A stretch of 64,000 nt of DNA from Halioglobus sp. (GCA_020443345.1 JAGRIH010000007.1:1-64000); one strand, 5' to 3'. Positions 45,850-55,551 are shown, counted from the first letter of the stretch. A program made the numbers and translations. The notes: generated from the sequence alone by a model not told the origin.

Positions 45850-46089
45850 TCAGGGCTGCTTGTGGCTGCCATCGCACAGCGGCTGATTGCCGGTGGCCTT
45901 GCAGCCGCAAAAAAACACCTTGCCGGCGGCGCTGGCGTCGTAGCGCACCGGCGCAAAACCGGTGTTTTTGTGTGAGCCGTCGCAAAACGGCTGGCTGGCA
46001 CTCAGGCCGCAGGCACACCAGAAATACGCCTTGCCGGCCTCCACCTCCACGCCAAAGGGGGTATCCGCTGCTCTGTTGGGTTTGTCCAC
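45850..46089 (-). CDS. CDGSH iron-sulfur protein (two CDGSH motifs)
   Basis: A 79-residue protein with two 2Fe-2S-binding CDGSH motifs: CACGLSASQPFCDGSHK and CGCKATGNQPLCDGSH, each with the three-Cys-one-His set. Such bacterial tandem proteins are redox or cluster-handling factors of unclear role. ATG 46089 follows AGGAGAAGTGC. It is the first gene of a pair with the glycosylase. Confidence 0.9.
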   Translation of the reverse strand: MDKPNRAADTPFGVEVEAGKAYFWCACGLSASQPFCDGSHKNTGFAPVRYDASAAGKVFFCGCKATGNQPLCDGSHKQP

Positions 46090-46330
46090 TGCACTTCTCC
46101 TGATTGGCCCCTGTTGTCGCTGGCGCCGTCGACCCGGCTGTCCTGCCCGCCCATTACGCCAACGGTCGTCAAACGACAGTCACCAGGGACGAGCGCCCGG
46201 AAGGCGCCAAAGGAAGGCGCCAAAGAGAGTCTAGTGCATCGGCTGGTCCGGGTCACCCGGCGCTGGTTATATCCGGGCAAATGCGACACAATGGCAAGGT
46301 GTGGCCCTGTGTCCAGGGGAGTTTGCCCGT

Positions 46331-48028
46331 ATGTTCTGCAAACGGTTGTTGACAGCCAGCCTGATGCTGTCTTGCCTCCTTGCAGTCGGTTGTGGGGGAG
46401 GCGGTGGAGGGGGCGACGGCGGTGGCGCGGACGCCCTGCCGCCCGCTCCCCAGCCGCCCGGCCCGGAGCAGCTCGACAGTGCCTCGCGGCTGACCGCCAG
46501 GGGCACGCTGGGTATGCCTTTTGCCGATATCGAAGCCATTGCCGCCACTGGCGAGGAGGCCTGGCTAGAGCGGCAGTTCGCGCTTCCCGTGGGCTCGCAC
46601 CAGGCGGTTGTCGACGAGTTGCAGGGACGGCTCGCGGCCGGTGAATTAGTCGAACTGGAGCGTCAGTTTGGCGACCCCAGGTTTCTGTTCCGGCGGCTGG
46701 CCTGGTGGCAGCAGGCGATCACGGCGCCGGATGTGCTGCGCCAGCGCATCGCCCTGGCGTTGAGTGAGATCCTGGTGGTCTCCGACCGGGTGGACGATCT
46801 GGCCGCCGATCCCTATGCTCTGAGCAACTACTACGACACCCTGCTGGAACACGCCTTTGGCAACTACCGGGATTTGCTGCGTGCGGTGACCCTACACCCG
46901 GCCATGGGTATCTACCTCAGTCATATCAACAACGCCCCGGCGGACCCGCAGAACAATACTTATCCGGACGAAAATTACGCCCGCGAGGTGATGCAGTTGT
47001 TCACCATAGGTCTGTTCGAGTTAAACCCGGACGGATCGGAAAAACTCGATGCCGCCGGCGACCCGGTGCCGACCTATGACAGCGATGACATCCGTGAATT
47101 TGCCCGGGTCTTCACCGGCCTGTCATTCGACGGCCCCAACGCCCGCTTCTGGGGCCGGGAGCCGGAGTTTCGCCGACCCATGCGCATGTTCGATGCCTAT
47201 CATGACAGCGCCGAGAAAGTGCTGCTCAACGGTGTCACACTGCCCGCCGGTCAGGGCGGGCTGCAGGATGTCGACGCGGCGATCGACAACTTGTTCCATC
47301 ACCCCAATGTGGGGCCGTTTATCGGCCGTCAACTGATCCAGCGCCTGGTGACATCCAACCCGTCCCCGGCCTATGTCGCCCGGGTGGCGGCAGCGTTCAA
47401 TGGCGATGAGGGCGGCAGCCGCGGCGATATGCGCGCGCTTATCCGCGCGATTTTGCTGGACCCTGAAGCCCGCGCCGCGCCGGGCACCGACCCGGAGTTC
47501 GGCAAACTCAGGGAGCCCCTGCTGCGTGTCACGGCACTGCTGAGGCAGTTCCACGCCGCCAGTCCGGATGGCTTCTATGCCAACACCGGTTACTACCTGG
47601 AGGAACTGCTGTTGCAGCATCCGCTGTCCTCGCCCAGCGTATTCAACTTCTTCCTGCCCGCACACAGTCCCGTGGGCGAGATCGCCGACGCCGGCCTGGT
47701 GGCCCCCGAGTTCCAGATTACCAACAGCAACACCGTGGTGGGCGTGTCCAATGTCGCCGACCTGGTGCTGCTGGGCGAGGTGGTCAACGATCTGGACATC
47801 CCGCCGTTCCAGGGCGCCACGCTGGATCTGGGAGAGTACCTGGCGCTGGCCGAAGATATCGGGCAACTGCTGGATCGGCTGGATCGGGTTATGACATACG
47901 GCACGCTACAGCCGGCGACGCGCGAGGTGATTGAGCAGATACTGCCGCAGATAGATGATCTTGCGTTTCGGGTACAGGCGGCGATCTACCTGATCTTTGT
48001 GTCGCCCGATTACGCCGTGCAACTGTAG
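46331..48028 (+). CDS. DUF1800 family lipoprotein
   Basis: A 565-residue secreted protein. A lipoprotein signal with lipobox LLAVGCGGG is followed by a glycine run and a DUF1800 domain (RLTARGTLGMPFADIEAI, AWWQQAITAPDVLRQRIALALSE, NYAREVMQLFTIGL, DDIREFARVFTG). Members occur with DUF1501 partners in marine bacteria; no function is established. ATG 46331 is the start that gives an intact signal. The DUF1501 gene follows by 58 bp. Confidence 0.85.
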   Translation: MFCKRLLTASLMLSCLLAVGCGGGGGGGDGGGADALPPAPQPPGPEQLDSASRLTARGTLGMPFADIEAIAATGEEAWLERQFALPVGSHQAVVDELQGRLAAGELVELERQFGDPRFLFRRLAWWQQAITAPDVLRQRIALALSEILVVSDRVDDLAADPYALSNYYDTLLEHAFGNYRDLLRAVTLHPAMGIYLSHINNAPADPQNNTYPDENYAREVMQLFTIGLFELNPDGSEKLDAAGDPVPTYDSDDIREFARVFTGLSFDGPNARFWGREPEFRRPMRMFDAYHDSAEKVLLNGVTLPAGQGGLQDVDAAIDNLFHHPNVGPFIGRQLIQRLVTSNPSPAYVARVAAAFNGDEGGSRGDMRALIRAILLDPEARAAPGTDPEFGKLREPLLRVTALLRQFHAASPDGFYANTGYYLEELLLQHPLSSPSVFNFFLPAHSPVGEIADAGLVAPEFQITNSNTVVGVSNVADLVLLGEVVNDLDIPPFQGATLDLGEYLALAEDIGQLLDRLDRVMTYGTLQPATREVIEQILPQIDDLAFRVQAAIYLIFVSPDYAVQL

Positions 48029-48086
48029 TGCGCCGACCACCTGATCTGGACAGTAGGTAGTGGCCGGCGCACGGGGAGACTGTGAG

Positions 48087-49472
48087 ATGATATTGAACCG
48101 GCGCAAGTTCCTGTCGCACACCTGCACGCTGGGCATGGCGTCCGCCACGCTTTCCTCCTGCCTGCTGCAACTGGGCCTGTCGCGCACCGTGGCGGCCCAG
48201 TCGGCCCAGGATTACAGGGCCCTGGTGTGCATCCTGTTGGCGGGCGGCAACGATGCCTACAACATGCTGGCGCCCTACGATGCGGACCAGTATACGCAGT
48301 ACGCGGCGATGCGCTCGGACCTGGCGCTGCCGCGTGCCGGCCTGCGACCGCTTGGCGGGACGACGACCCGCGGGCGCCGGCTCGCCGTGCACCCGGGCAT
48401 GGCCGACCTGCAAGCCCTGTTCGCGGACGCGGATGTGGCGCTGCTGTGCAATGTGGGCACCCTGCTGGAACCCTTTGACGCCGCAGCGCTGGCCGCAGGC
48501 AGCGCCCGTCTGCCCCTGGGCCTGGGCTCGCATGCGGACCAGATCGCCCAGTGGCAGACGGCAATCTGTGACGACCGGGTGGCGCAGGGCTGGGGTGGCA
48601 GGGCGGCCGACCTGCTGCAGGGAGTGAACCGCGCCAACGGCATCTCCATGAACATTTCGCTGTCGGGCAACAATGTGTTTCAGAGCGGGGCCACTGTCAC
48701 CGAGTACAGCGTCAACGCCGGGGGCGAGGGCGCTGCCGGCATCAACGGCTACAATGACGAAACTGCGTTCGGCGAGTATCGCAAAGCCACTATCGATGCG
48801 CTGCTGGCAGTGGAACAGCCCCATATTCTGCGGCGGGAATATGGCAAACGGCTGCGCGCTGCGATCGACGCACAGCAGGTGTTCAATGCCGCGCTGCAGG
48901 ACGCGGCACCGTTATCCGCCGGATTTTCAGCGGACGATCTGGCGCAGAGCCTGCGCCAGATCGCCCGCATCATCAGCGTGCGGGAGGCCCTGGGCGCCAC
49001 GCGCCAGACCTTTTTCATCACCGTCGGCGGCTGGGATCATCACGACGATGTGCTGGATCGGCAGGCAGCCATGCTGCCCCTGGTGAGCCGGGGCCTGCGG
49101 GAATTCCGCGACAGCCTGGCGCAGTTGGGGGTACTGCAGCAGGTCGCCACTTTCACCACCTCGGATTTTGGCCGCACCCTGACGTCCAACGGCAAGGGCT
49201 CCGATCACGGCTGGGGCGGGCATCACATCATCATGGGCGGTGGTGTGCAGGGTGGACGTTTCTACGGCGACTACCCCGAGATATATCCCGGCAACCCGCT
49301 GGACGTAGAGCGCGGCGTGTACGCACCGACCACCTCGGTGGATGAGTACTTTGCGGAATTGGCACTCTGGTTCGGTGTGCCGGCCTCAGACCTGGACATT
49401 GTATTGCCCAATATACGCCGCTTTTACAGCCCCGGTGCGAACAGTACGCCGCTGGGTTTTCTCGCGGTATGA
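48087..49472 (+). CDS. DUF1501 family protein with Tat signal
   Basis: A 461-residue exported protein of the DUF1501 (sulfatase/phosphatase-like fold) family: N-terminal twin-arginine signal NRRKFLSHTCTLGMASATL, then LVCILLAGGNDAYNML, TVGGWDHHDDVLDRQ, TFTTSDFGRTL and SDHGWGGHHIIMGGGVQGG. ATG 48087 follows GAGACTGTGAG. Paired with the DUF1800 gene, probably secreted and acting together; role unknown. Confidence 0.87.
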   Translation: MILNRRKFLSHTCTLGMASATLSSCLLQLGLSRTVAAQSAQDYRALVCILLAGGNDAYNMLAPYDADQYTQYAAMRSDLALPRAGLRPLGGTTTRGRRLAVHPGMADLQALFADADVALLCNVGTLLEPFDAAALAAGSARLPLGLGSHADQIAQWQTAICDDRVAQGWGGRAADLLQGVNRANGISMNISLSGNNVFQSGATVTEYSVNAGGEGAAGINGYNDETAFGEYRKATIDALLAVEQPHILRREYGKRLRAAIDAQQVFNAALQDAAPLSAGFSADDLAQSLRQIARIISVREALGATRQTFFITVGGWDHHDDVLDRQAAMLPLVSRGLREFRDSLAQLGVLQQVATFTTSDFGRTLTSNGKGSDHGWGGHHIIMGGGVQGGRFYGDYPEIYPGNPLDVERGVYAPTTSVDEYFAELALWFGVPASDLDIVLPNIRRFYSPGANSTPLGFLAV

Positions 49473-49657
49473 AACACCACTGCTATGACGCGATGCGGAT
49501 CACTGCGACCAGCAGCACGGCGATAGCGAAGGACAGCTTTCCTGCAGCTGGCTCCCGGTAAATTTAACGCAAAAAGGTCAGCGCCGTAGCCGCGCGGAGC
49601 ATTCGCCGGACTCGGTGGCGCAGTTGATTGAAGAGTTGCAGATTGGTCTGGGCGTAG

Positions 49658-50809
49658 CTATGCATGTCGGCCCCGGTCCAGCAGGCGCTCATAGATGTGG
49701 AGGTAATTACCCGCAATTCGCTCTACAGCGAAAGCGGCCGCCGTTTTGCATGCCTCCTGCGCCATGTCGGGCCAGTGCGACCGAGCGGCGATTGCCTCGC
49801 TGAGGCTGGTGTTGATGGCCGGCGCGTTAACCATCTCGATATGCCAGCCGGTCCGACCTGGCACGACGGTGCGCCCGGCGACGCCGCAGCGGGTGCTGAT
49901 GACCGGAATGCCGCTGGCCAGAGCCTCCACAATAACGTTGCCAAAACTCTCGATGCGCGATGGCAGTACCAGTGCGTCCGCCATGCGCATAACAGCGGCG
50001 GCGTCGGCCTGCTGGCCCAGGTAGTGGATGGCCCCCGGATGGTCCCTGGCGGCGTTCTCTACCTCTGTCTGTAGCGGGCCCGCCCCGCACAGAGCCAGTG
50101 CCACGCTGTGTTCTCCGGCCAGCTGTTGCGGCCAGGCGGCCAGCAACTCCGCCACGCCCTTGCGCGGACTGAGCTGTCCGCAGAACAGTATGACCCGCTG
50201 CGCGGTGATCCCGAAGTTTCCCCTCAATGCATGTTTTTGCGCGGCATCGGCGGGCCTGAAACGCTCCAGATCGACGCCGTTGTCCACCCGTATGAGCCTG
50301 TCTCCAGGTATCCCCAGGGACCGCAGGTCGGATTCGATCAGATCGTCCAGTACCGCAAACGCGTCGATACGATGTAACGCCCGGTGTAACAATGGTTTGG
50401 CCATGGGTGTATTCAGTCGTTGCAACTCACCTTCCCTATGCAGCCCCCCCAGGCTGGGCTTTACCAGGAGCGGCGGCCCCTGCCTGCCCCTGTTCAGTGC
50501 ATAGCCCAGAATCATCGGCGACAGGGCGTGACCGTGCACGATATCGGTATCCGCAATACGGGGCGCGTGAGCGGCGGCGCCGAGCAGCCGCGCGATGGAC
50601 ACCAGGCCCGGTACCCGCGGGTAGCGAATGGCGCGCACCGGGATGCCCGTCAGTGTGCCACAATGATCATTGACGCCGTAGGGGCGGGTGGTCAGCATCT
50701 GTACCCGCGCGCCCCGGGCGATCAGCGCCCGGCTGAGCTGTACCGCCTGCAGCGGCGCGCCGGTGTGATTTTCCGGCGGCAGGCGCTGGCTCAACATGGT
50801 GATTCGCAA
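49658..50809 (-). CDS. GT4-family glycosyltransferase
   Basis: A 383-residue GT-B glycosyltransferase: N-terminal ITMLSQRLPPENHTGAPLQA, then VDNGVDLERFRPAD, VILFCGQLSPRKGVAELL and the nucleotide-sugar motif VLPSRIESFGNVIVEALASGIPVI (E-x7-E). It transfers a sugar in surface polysaccharide synthesis, substrate unknown. ATG 50809. It is divergent from the next two GT2 genes, so the locus has at least two transcripts. The 185 bp between it and the DUF1501 gene hold no clear gene. Confidence 0.88.
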   Translation of the reverse strand: MRITMLSQRLPPENHTGAPLQAVQLSRALIARGARVQMLTTRPYGVNDHCGTLTGIPVRAIRYPRVPGLVSIARLLGAAAHAPRIADTDIVHGHALSPMILGYALNRGRQGPPLLVKPSLGGLHREGELQRLNTPMAKPLLHRALHRIDAFAVLDDLIESDLRSLGIPGDRLIRVDNGVDLERFRPADAAQKHALRGNFGITAQRVILFCGQLSPRKGVAELLAAWPQQLAGEHSVALALCGAGPLQTEVENAARDHPGAIHYLGQQADAAAVMRMADALVLPSRIESFGNVIVEALASGIPVISTRCGVAGRTVVPGRTGWHIEMVNAPAINTSLSEAIAARSHWPDMAQEACKTAAAFAVERIAGNYLHIYERLLDRGRHA

Positions 50810-50891
50810 GTGTCCGTCCCCCGGGTTATCATTCGCCGGTGGGTCTCTACCGACGTTTTCAAGCCATTATTATACGGTGAAACCGAACCCC

Positions 50892-51884
50892 ATGGACTCG
50901 ACACTCGTCAGTATCGTCATCGTCCCGCGCGAGCGTTTCAGTACCGGGCCCGAGTCCCTGGCGGATGTCCTGTCCAAGACACCCGCCGCCGTTCCCATTG
51001 TCTGTGTGGAGGGCAATCCGCCCCGGGAGGTGCGTCGCCAGTTACATGCCGCCGGCGGCGCGCGGGTGGCGTTTGTCGCCTCGCCGCACTATCTGTCGCC
51101 CAACGCGGCGCGCAACATCGGCTTGGGGCGCGTGCAGTCGCGGTATGTGGTGTTTCTCGACAACGACGTGTGGGTGGAACCCGGCTGGCTGGAGGCTCTG
51201 GTGGCCTGTGCCGAGGAGGAGGGCGCCGACGTCGTGGGGCCGCTGTACCGCCAGGGCCGGCCCGAGGACCGCGAAGTGCACATGGCCGGCGGCATGGCGC
51301 ATGTGGTGGTGAGAAACGGGCGGCGGCGCATCCGCTCCAGTCACGACCACCAGGGCAAACCGCTGGACGAGGTGCTGCCACTGCTCTCGCGCGCCGAGAC
51401 GGAGCTGGCGGAGTTCCACGGTATACTGGTGCGCAGCGCCGTCATCCGGCGCCTCGGGGGTTTTGACGAGGGCCTGTTGAACACGCGCGAACACATCGAC
51501 TTCTGCATGAGCGTCCGGCAGGGCGGCGGCAGAGTGTTTCTGGAGCCGGCCAGCCAGTTGACCTACACCCGGCCGCCGCCCTTTGCCTGGGGCGATCTGG
51601 CGTTTTTCAGTCTGCGCTGGTCGGAGGACTGGACGCAACGCACGCTGGATCATTTTTTTGACAAGTGGGATCTCGACCGGCAGCAGATCCCGCATCTGAA
51701 AACCTGGACCAAAAAACAGCGCTACCGCTTTCTGGATCCGTGGTATTCCAGAATAACGGCCTTCCTGGGCCGCCGTATCGGCAGGCAGCGCGTGGTCAAT
51801 ATCCTGCGTTGGACGCTGTATCCGCTGGAGGGTGTGCTGAATCGGCTGTTCAACCGCCTGCTGTCACTGAAGAAGTCGGGTTAG
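50892..51884 (+). CDS. GT2-family glycosyltransferase
   Basis: A 330-residue GT-A enzyme: VSIVIVPRERF at the start, SPNAARNIGLGRVQSRYVVFLDNDVWVEPG carrying the metal-binding DND, and FDEGLLNTREHIDFCMSV. It lacks membrane helices. ATG 50892 is preferred to the frame from 50796, which overlaps the divergent promoter region. It is followed by another GT2 gene after 16 bp. Confidence 0.85.
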   Translation: MDSTLVSIVIVPRERFSTGPESLADVLSKTPAAVPIVCVEGNPPREVRRQLHAAGGARVAFVASPHYLSPNAARNIGLGRVQSRYVVFLDNDVWVEPGWLEALVACAEEEGADVVGPLYRQGRPEDREVHMAGGMAHVVVRNGRRRIRSSHDHQGKPLDEVLPLLSRAETELAEFHGILVRSAVIRRLGGFDEGLLNTREHIDFCMSVRQGGGRVFLEPASQLTYTRPPPFAWGDLAFFSLRWSEDWTQRTLDHFFDKWDLDRQQIPHLKTWTKKQRYRFLDPWYSRITAFLGRRIGRQRVVNILRWTLYPLEGVLNRLFNRLLSLKKSG

Positions 51885-51900
51885 GACCCGGTTTACGACA

Positions 51901-52905
51901 ATGGCGGCGGGGCGAGCCGACACCGGCCTGAAACTGATCGTGCAGATACCCTGCCTCAACGAGGAGGCCACGCTGCCCGCGACAGTGGCGGATATCCCCG
52001 GTGCGATTCCCGGTATCGCGCGGATTGAAATACTGGTAGTGGACGATGGCAGCCGGGACGACACCGTGGCGGTGGCGCGCGCCTGCGGGGTACACCATAT
52101 TCTTCGCCACAAGAAAAATCAGGGCCTGGCCAGGAGCTATCAGTCGGGTCTGGAGCGCGCCATTCAACTGGGTGCGGATATCATCGTCAATACCGACGGC
52201 GACAATCAGTACTGCGGCGGCGATATCCCCCGTCTGGTGCAGCCCATTGTGGAGCGGCGCGCCGATATTGTCATCGGCGAGCGCGGCGCGGCCCATTCCG
52301 GCCCGCTGAAAAGGGCGCTGCAGCGACTGGGAAGCTGGACGGTGAGCTCGCTGTCGGGTGCGCACGTGCCCGACGCGGTGTCGGGCTTTCGGGCTGTCTC
52401 GCGCGATGCGGCCCTGCGCCTGATGATCGTGTCGCGCTTCAGCTACACCACCGAGATGATTATCCAGGCCGGCAACAAGGACATGGTCATCGAGTCGGTC
52501 AGGGTGCGCACCAACCCCGCCACCCGCCCGTCCCGCCTGTTTCGCAACCTGCCGCAGTTTGTCACCCGCCAGGGGGCGACCATCCTGCGCATGTATGCCA
52601 TGTACCGGCCCCTGCGCTTTTTTCTGGTGCTGGGATCGTTCGCCATACTGTGCGGTATGCTGCCGGTGCTGCGCTTCCTGTATTACTTTCTGACGGGCGA
52701 CGGGTCCGGCCACCTGCAGTCACTGCTGCTGGGCGGGGTGCTGCTGACCATGGGCTTCGGCCTGATGATCACCGGGCTGGTTTCCGATTTGATTTCACAA
52801 AACCGCAAGTTGCTGGAGAGCGCCCTGGAACGCATCCGCCGGATGGAGGCGGGGGATGGGCCAGACCGCGCTCAGCCGCTGCCGCCGGGGGACGACGCCG
52901 GTTGA
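51901..52905 (+). CDS. GT2-family polyprenol-phosphate glycosyltransferase-like protein
   Basis: A 334-residue DPM1-like enzyme: IVQIPCLNEEATLPATV, VVDDGSRDDTV, TDGDNQYCGGDIP, then two C-terminal membrane segments (FFLVLGSFAILCGMLPVL and LLLGGVLLTMGFGLMITGLV). Such enzymes load sugars on undecaprenyl phosphate or act on lipid-linked glycans. It ends 34 bp inside the 3' end of the convergent membrane-protein gene. Confidence 0.86.
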   Translation: MAAGRADTGLKLIVQIPCLNEEATLPATVADIPGAIPGIARIEILVVDDGSRDDTVAVARACGVHHILRHKKNQGLARSYQSGLERAIQLGADIIVNTDGDNQYCGGDIPRLVQPIVERRADIVIGERGAAHSGPLKRALQRLGSWTVSSLSGAHVPDAVSGFRAVSRDAALRLMIVSRFSYTTEMIIQAGNKDMVIESVRVRTNPATRPSRLFRNLPQFVTRQGATILRMYAMYRPLRFFLVLGSFAILCGMLPVLRFLYYFLTGDGSGHLQSLLLGGVLLTMGFGLMITGLVSDLISQNRKLLESALERIRRMEAGDGPDRAQPLPPGDDAG

Positions 52906-54278
52906 TCCAGCCGGTACAGCGCATCGAACAGCAGCATGGCCAGAAACGTCAGTGACGGCATCAGGTGCAGGGCGATGCGGCCCGAGGCGGTGTAGTGGAT
53001 GGCGCCGTGCGCAAATTTGGTACCCAGGAACAGCACCAGGTACAGCGCCACGGCGCCGCCCAGCGCCGCCAGCAGCGCCCGCAGCGGCCTGTCGCGCAGT
53101 ACACCGCGCGGCAGCGCCACCAGTAGCAGGCCCAGCAAGAGGTAGGCCAGCAAGTGCCAGTTGTCGAATACAAACAGTTGCCGCAAAAGCGCCGGCCAGG
53201 CCGCGGAATAAAACGTGAGTCGCAGGCTGGCCAGTGAGTGCCCGGCGATCATCAGATCGCGCGGCAACAGGGTCAGCGCGGTGGCGAGCAGCGCTGCCAG
53301 CGCAAGCCCTCCCGCCAGCAGTTGCCGCGGTGACAGTTTCATTACCAGCAGCCCCGGCAGCAGGCTCACGGCCCAGTAAAATCCCTCGTTTTTTATCTGG
53401 GTACACAGCAGCGCAAAGGTGGCCGCCAGTATCGCCTGACAGGCCTGCCGGCGGACGCACCAGTTGTACAGCGCCATCACCGCGGCGCAGTAACAGCAGG
53501 CCAGGATCAGGTCGGCGTAGCCGGCCAGCGCCACGTGAGCGTCCAGCAGCGGCAGGGACAGCAGCAGATAGGTAAACGCCAGGGCGGTCGCGACCGCCAC
53601 CCCCGCCTGGCGGGCCTGGGCAAAGAACGCGGCGCCCAGCGCCATCACACACACCAGCCAGGGCAGGTTCACCAGGCTTTCGTCCCAGCGCTGCAGCGCC
53701 AGGCTGATCCAGACCTGCAACAGCGGCACGGTGGGTGGATAGGCCGGATGGTGATCGGTGTACACCCCCGCACTGCCCGATTGCAGCCACTGCGCGTTCT
53801 CCACGAAGGGCGCCATGGTGCCCAGCTCAAACCACACGCGCGCCTTGGTGGCCCAGTGCATGGTGGCGTCCCAGGGAAACAGGGGCCGCCACAGCAGTTC
53901 CAGGCCCAGTCCCGCCAGGCGGGCGGCGATCAGGGCGCCGCAGGCCAACAGCAGCACGCGCTGTGCCGCGGTCAGTGCGCCTTGGGTGACTGGGGCTGGC
54001 GCGCCGGTGGGCCAGCGCCCGCGGGCCGCGCCGCCGACCAGCAGCGCGGCGCCGCCCGTCAGCGCGGCGGCCAGCGCGGTGCCGCCAAAGGTCAGCGGCA
54101 GTCCCGCCAGGTTCAGCAGTCGCATGATTTGCGGCAGCCCCAGCAGCCCCAGCAAGGTGCCGTAGCCGGCCAGTAACAACCTGCGCTCGCGCATCGCGGG
54201 CCCGCTCACGGCGCGCACCAGACAGACCCCCAGGGCGCCCGGCAGCACAAGGGCCAACGACAGGCGCAGCCACTCCAT
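52872..54278 (-). CDS. Polytopic membrane protein of the polysaccharide locus
   Basis: A 468-residue protein with about 12 hydrophobic segments and a periplasmic loop FPWDATMHWATKARVWFELG followed by YTDHHPAYPPTVPLLQVW. The acidic D in the first loop and this layout resemble GT-C glycosyltransferases (GT39/83-like) or a Wzy-type protein. I cannot assign it firmly. ATG 54278 overlaps the upstream stop as TGATG, so it is coupled to the gene before it. Confidence 0.7.
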   Translation of the reverse strand: MEWLRLSLALVLPGALGVCLVRAVSGPAMRERRLLLAGYGTLLGLLGLPQIMRLLNLAGLPLTFGGTALAAALTGGAALLVGGAARGRWPTGAPAPVTQGALTAAQRVLLLACGALIAARLAGLGLELLWRPLFPWDATMHWATKARVWFELGTMAPFVENAQWLQSGSAGVYTDHHPAYPPTVPLLQVWISLALQRWDESLVNLPWLVCVMALGAAFFAQARQAGVAVATALAFTYLLLSLPLLDAHVALAGYADLILACCYCAAVMALYNWCVRRQACQAILAATFALLCTQIKNEGFYWAVSLLPGLLVMKLSPRQLLAGGLALAALLATALTLLPRDLMIAGHSLASLRLTFYSAAWPALLRQLFVFDNWHLLAYLLLGLLLVALPRGVLRDRPLRALLAALGGAVALYLVLFLGTKFAHGAIHYTASGRIALHLMPSLTFLAMLLFDALYRLDQPASSPGGSG

Positions 54279-55447
54279 CACAGCACCTGCACCAGCACGC
54301 CGGTGTCGGTGATCAGTACCGGCTGTACCGGCACCGTGCGCCGGTCGGGCAGATGCAGCAGTCCCGCGCTGCGATCGAACCCGACGTCGCTGGGCTGCAG
54401 CAGCAAAATATAGTCGCCGGCGCGCAGCAGCGCGGGATCGGGCAACGGCGGGCCCTCGCGCTCCCAGAACACGTTGAGCGGGTAGAGGTAGTAGGCAAGG
54501 CGCATGCCGCGGTACTCGTCGCGCGCGCTGACCAGCACTCGGGCGGGTCTGTCTGCCAGCGCCTGCTTGACGGCCCGGCTGATTGCAAACAGTTCGCGGT
54601 CGGGGCCGGCCAGCAGTTTTTCTGTGTTGCTGCTGCCGGCAAACTGCTCCCGGGCGGTGTGCAGCCGCTGCAGTAGCTGCCACTGCCACAGCGTATCCAG
54701 CAGCAGCCAGCAGAGCAGAACGATGCCGCCGGCCGCCGGCCAGCGCAGCCCTCTGAAGCCGGGAAACAAGCGCGGCAGCAGGGCGCAGGCAGCCAGTGCG
54801 AAGGCGGCCAGCAGCGCGGCGGCGGGCAGGGGATACAGCAAGCTGCCGTCCAGCCGCCCCCCGGTGTGCTGGTTGACCGAGCTGTGACGCCAGGGTCCCG
54901 CGCTGGTCCAGGCCGAGAGCAGTGACTGCAGTGCATGGCTGGCGGAGCGTGGGTACAGGCCGATGGTGTGGATGGTTACCGTCTGGTCCGGGGCGCCCAG
55001 CAAAAACAGCTCCACCCGCGCCAGTGCACCGTGCCACTGTGGCGCAGTCCCCAGATAAAACCAGGTATCGCGCGGCGCGACATCCTCGCTGCGAGCAAGC
55101 CAGTGGCCGGCCGCGCCGCGCACAGCGCGCACCAGCAGTCGCGCCAGCGGCGGCGCTGGGGTATCGCCAAAGGCGACCCGCAGGTAAGGGTATGACGCCG
55201 GGTCGATGCCCGCGGCCGGCAGCGCGATAACGGCGCGGCCGTGGTTGTCGAGCACGATCCGGGTAGCGCCCTCGATCGGTTGTGCGCTGCCCAGTGGGAC
55301 CAGGCTGCTGCGCAGAGTCCACAGGTGCGGCGCGGTCGCCGCGTCCCCGCCAGCGCCGCTGGCGAGATAGCCGGTCAGGACTGACGCGAGGGCGCCCAGC
55401 AGCAGTGACAGGCCAGTCAGTGTCAGCACGGCTGCGCGCCGGTTCAC
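54278..55447 (-). CDS. Membrane protein of unknown function in the polysaccharide locus
   Basis: A 389-residue protein: one N-terminal membrane segment (AAVLTLTGLSLLLGALASVL), a ~190-residue soluble region with beta-strand character, two or three membrane segments (AALLAAFALAACALL, GGIVLLCWLLLDTLW), and a C-terminal soluble part. GTG 55447 overlaps a 35-codon frame upstream. It is translationally coupled to the GT-C-like gene downstream. No family recognised; it may assist that protein in glycan transfer. Confidence 0.65.
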   Translation of the reverse strand: MNRRAAVLTLTGLSLLLGALASVLTGYLASGAGGDAATAPHLWTLRSSLVPLGSAQPIEGATRIVLDNHGRAVIALPAAGIDPASYPYLRVAFGDTPAPPLARLLVRAVRGAAGHWLARSEDVAPRDTWFYLGTAPQWHGALARVELFLLGAPDQTVTIHTIGLYPRSASHALQSLLSAWTSAGPWRHSSVNQHTGGRLDGSLLYPLPAAALLAAFALAACALLPRLFPGFRGLRWPAAGGIVLLCWLLLDTLWQWQLLQRLHTAREQFAGSSNTEKLLAGPDRELFAISRAVKQALADRPARVLVSARDEYRGMRLAYYLYPLNVFWEREGPPLPDPALLRAGDYILLLQPSDVGFDRSAGLLHLPDRRTVPVQPVLITDTGVLVQVL

Positions 55448-55551
55448 GGCAGTTCGTCCAGCAGTCGGGCATAGCGCCGCGCCAGTTCCCGGTGCGCAAC
55501 ATACGACAACGGGCCGGCAGTGGCGAGGTATCTGGTGCGGACCCCGTTCAC
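55444..55551 (-). CDS. 35-residue mini-ORF, coupled on both sides
   Basis: A GTG at 55551 overlaps the flippase stop (GTGA) and a TGA at 55444-55446 overlaps the next gene's GTG (again GTGA). The product has the look of a helical peptide (YVAHRELARRYARLLDELP at its end). The frame is short, but two precise overlaps, no gap between flanking genes and codon use like its neighbours support translation. It might instead be the spacer of a longer broken gene. Confidence 0.45.
   Translation of the reverse strand: MNGVRTRYLATAGPLSYVAHRELARRYARLLDELP

Noticed and set aside
49475-49560. Minus-strand fragment with a short hydrophobic tail resembling a membrane-protein end
   Set aside because: About 25 residues only, closed by a stop upstream and without a start; too short to call even as a pseudogene.
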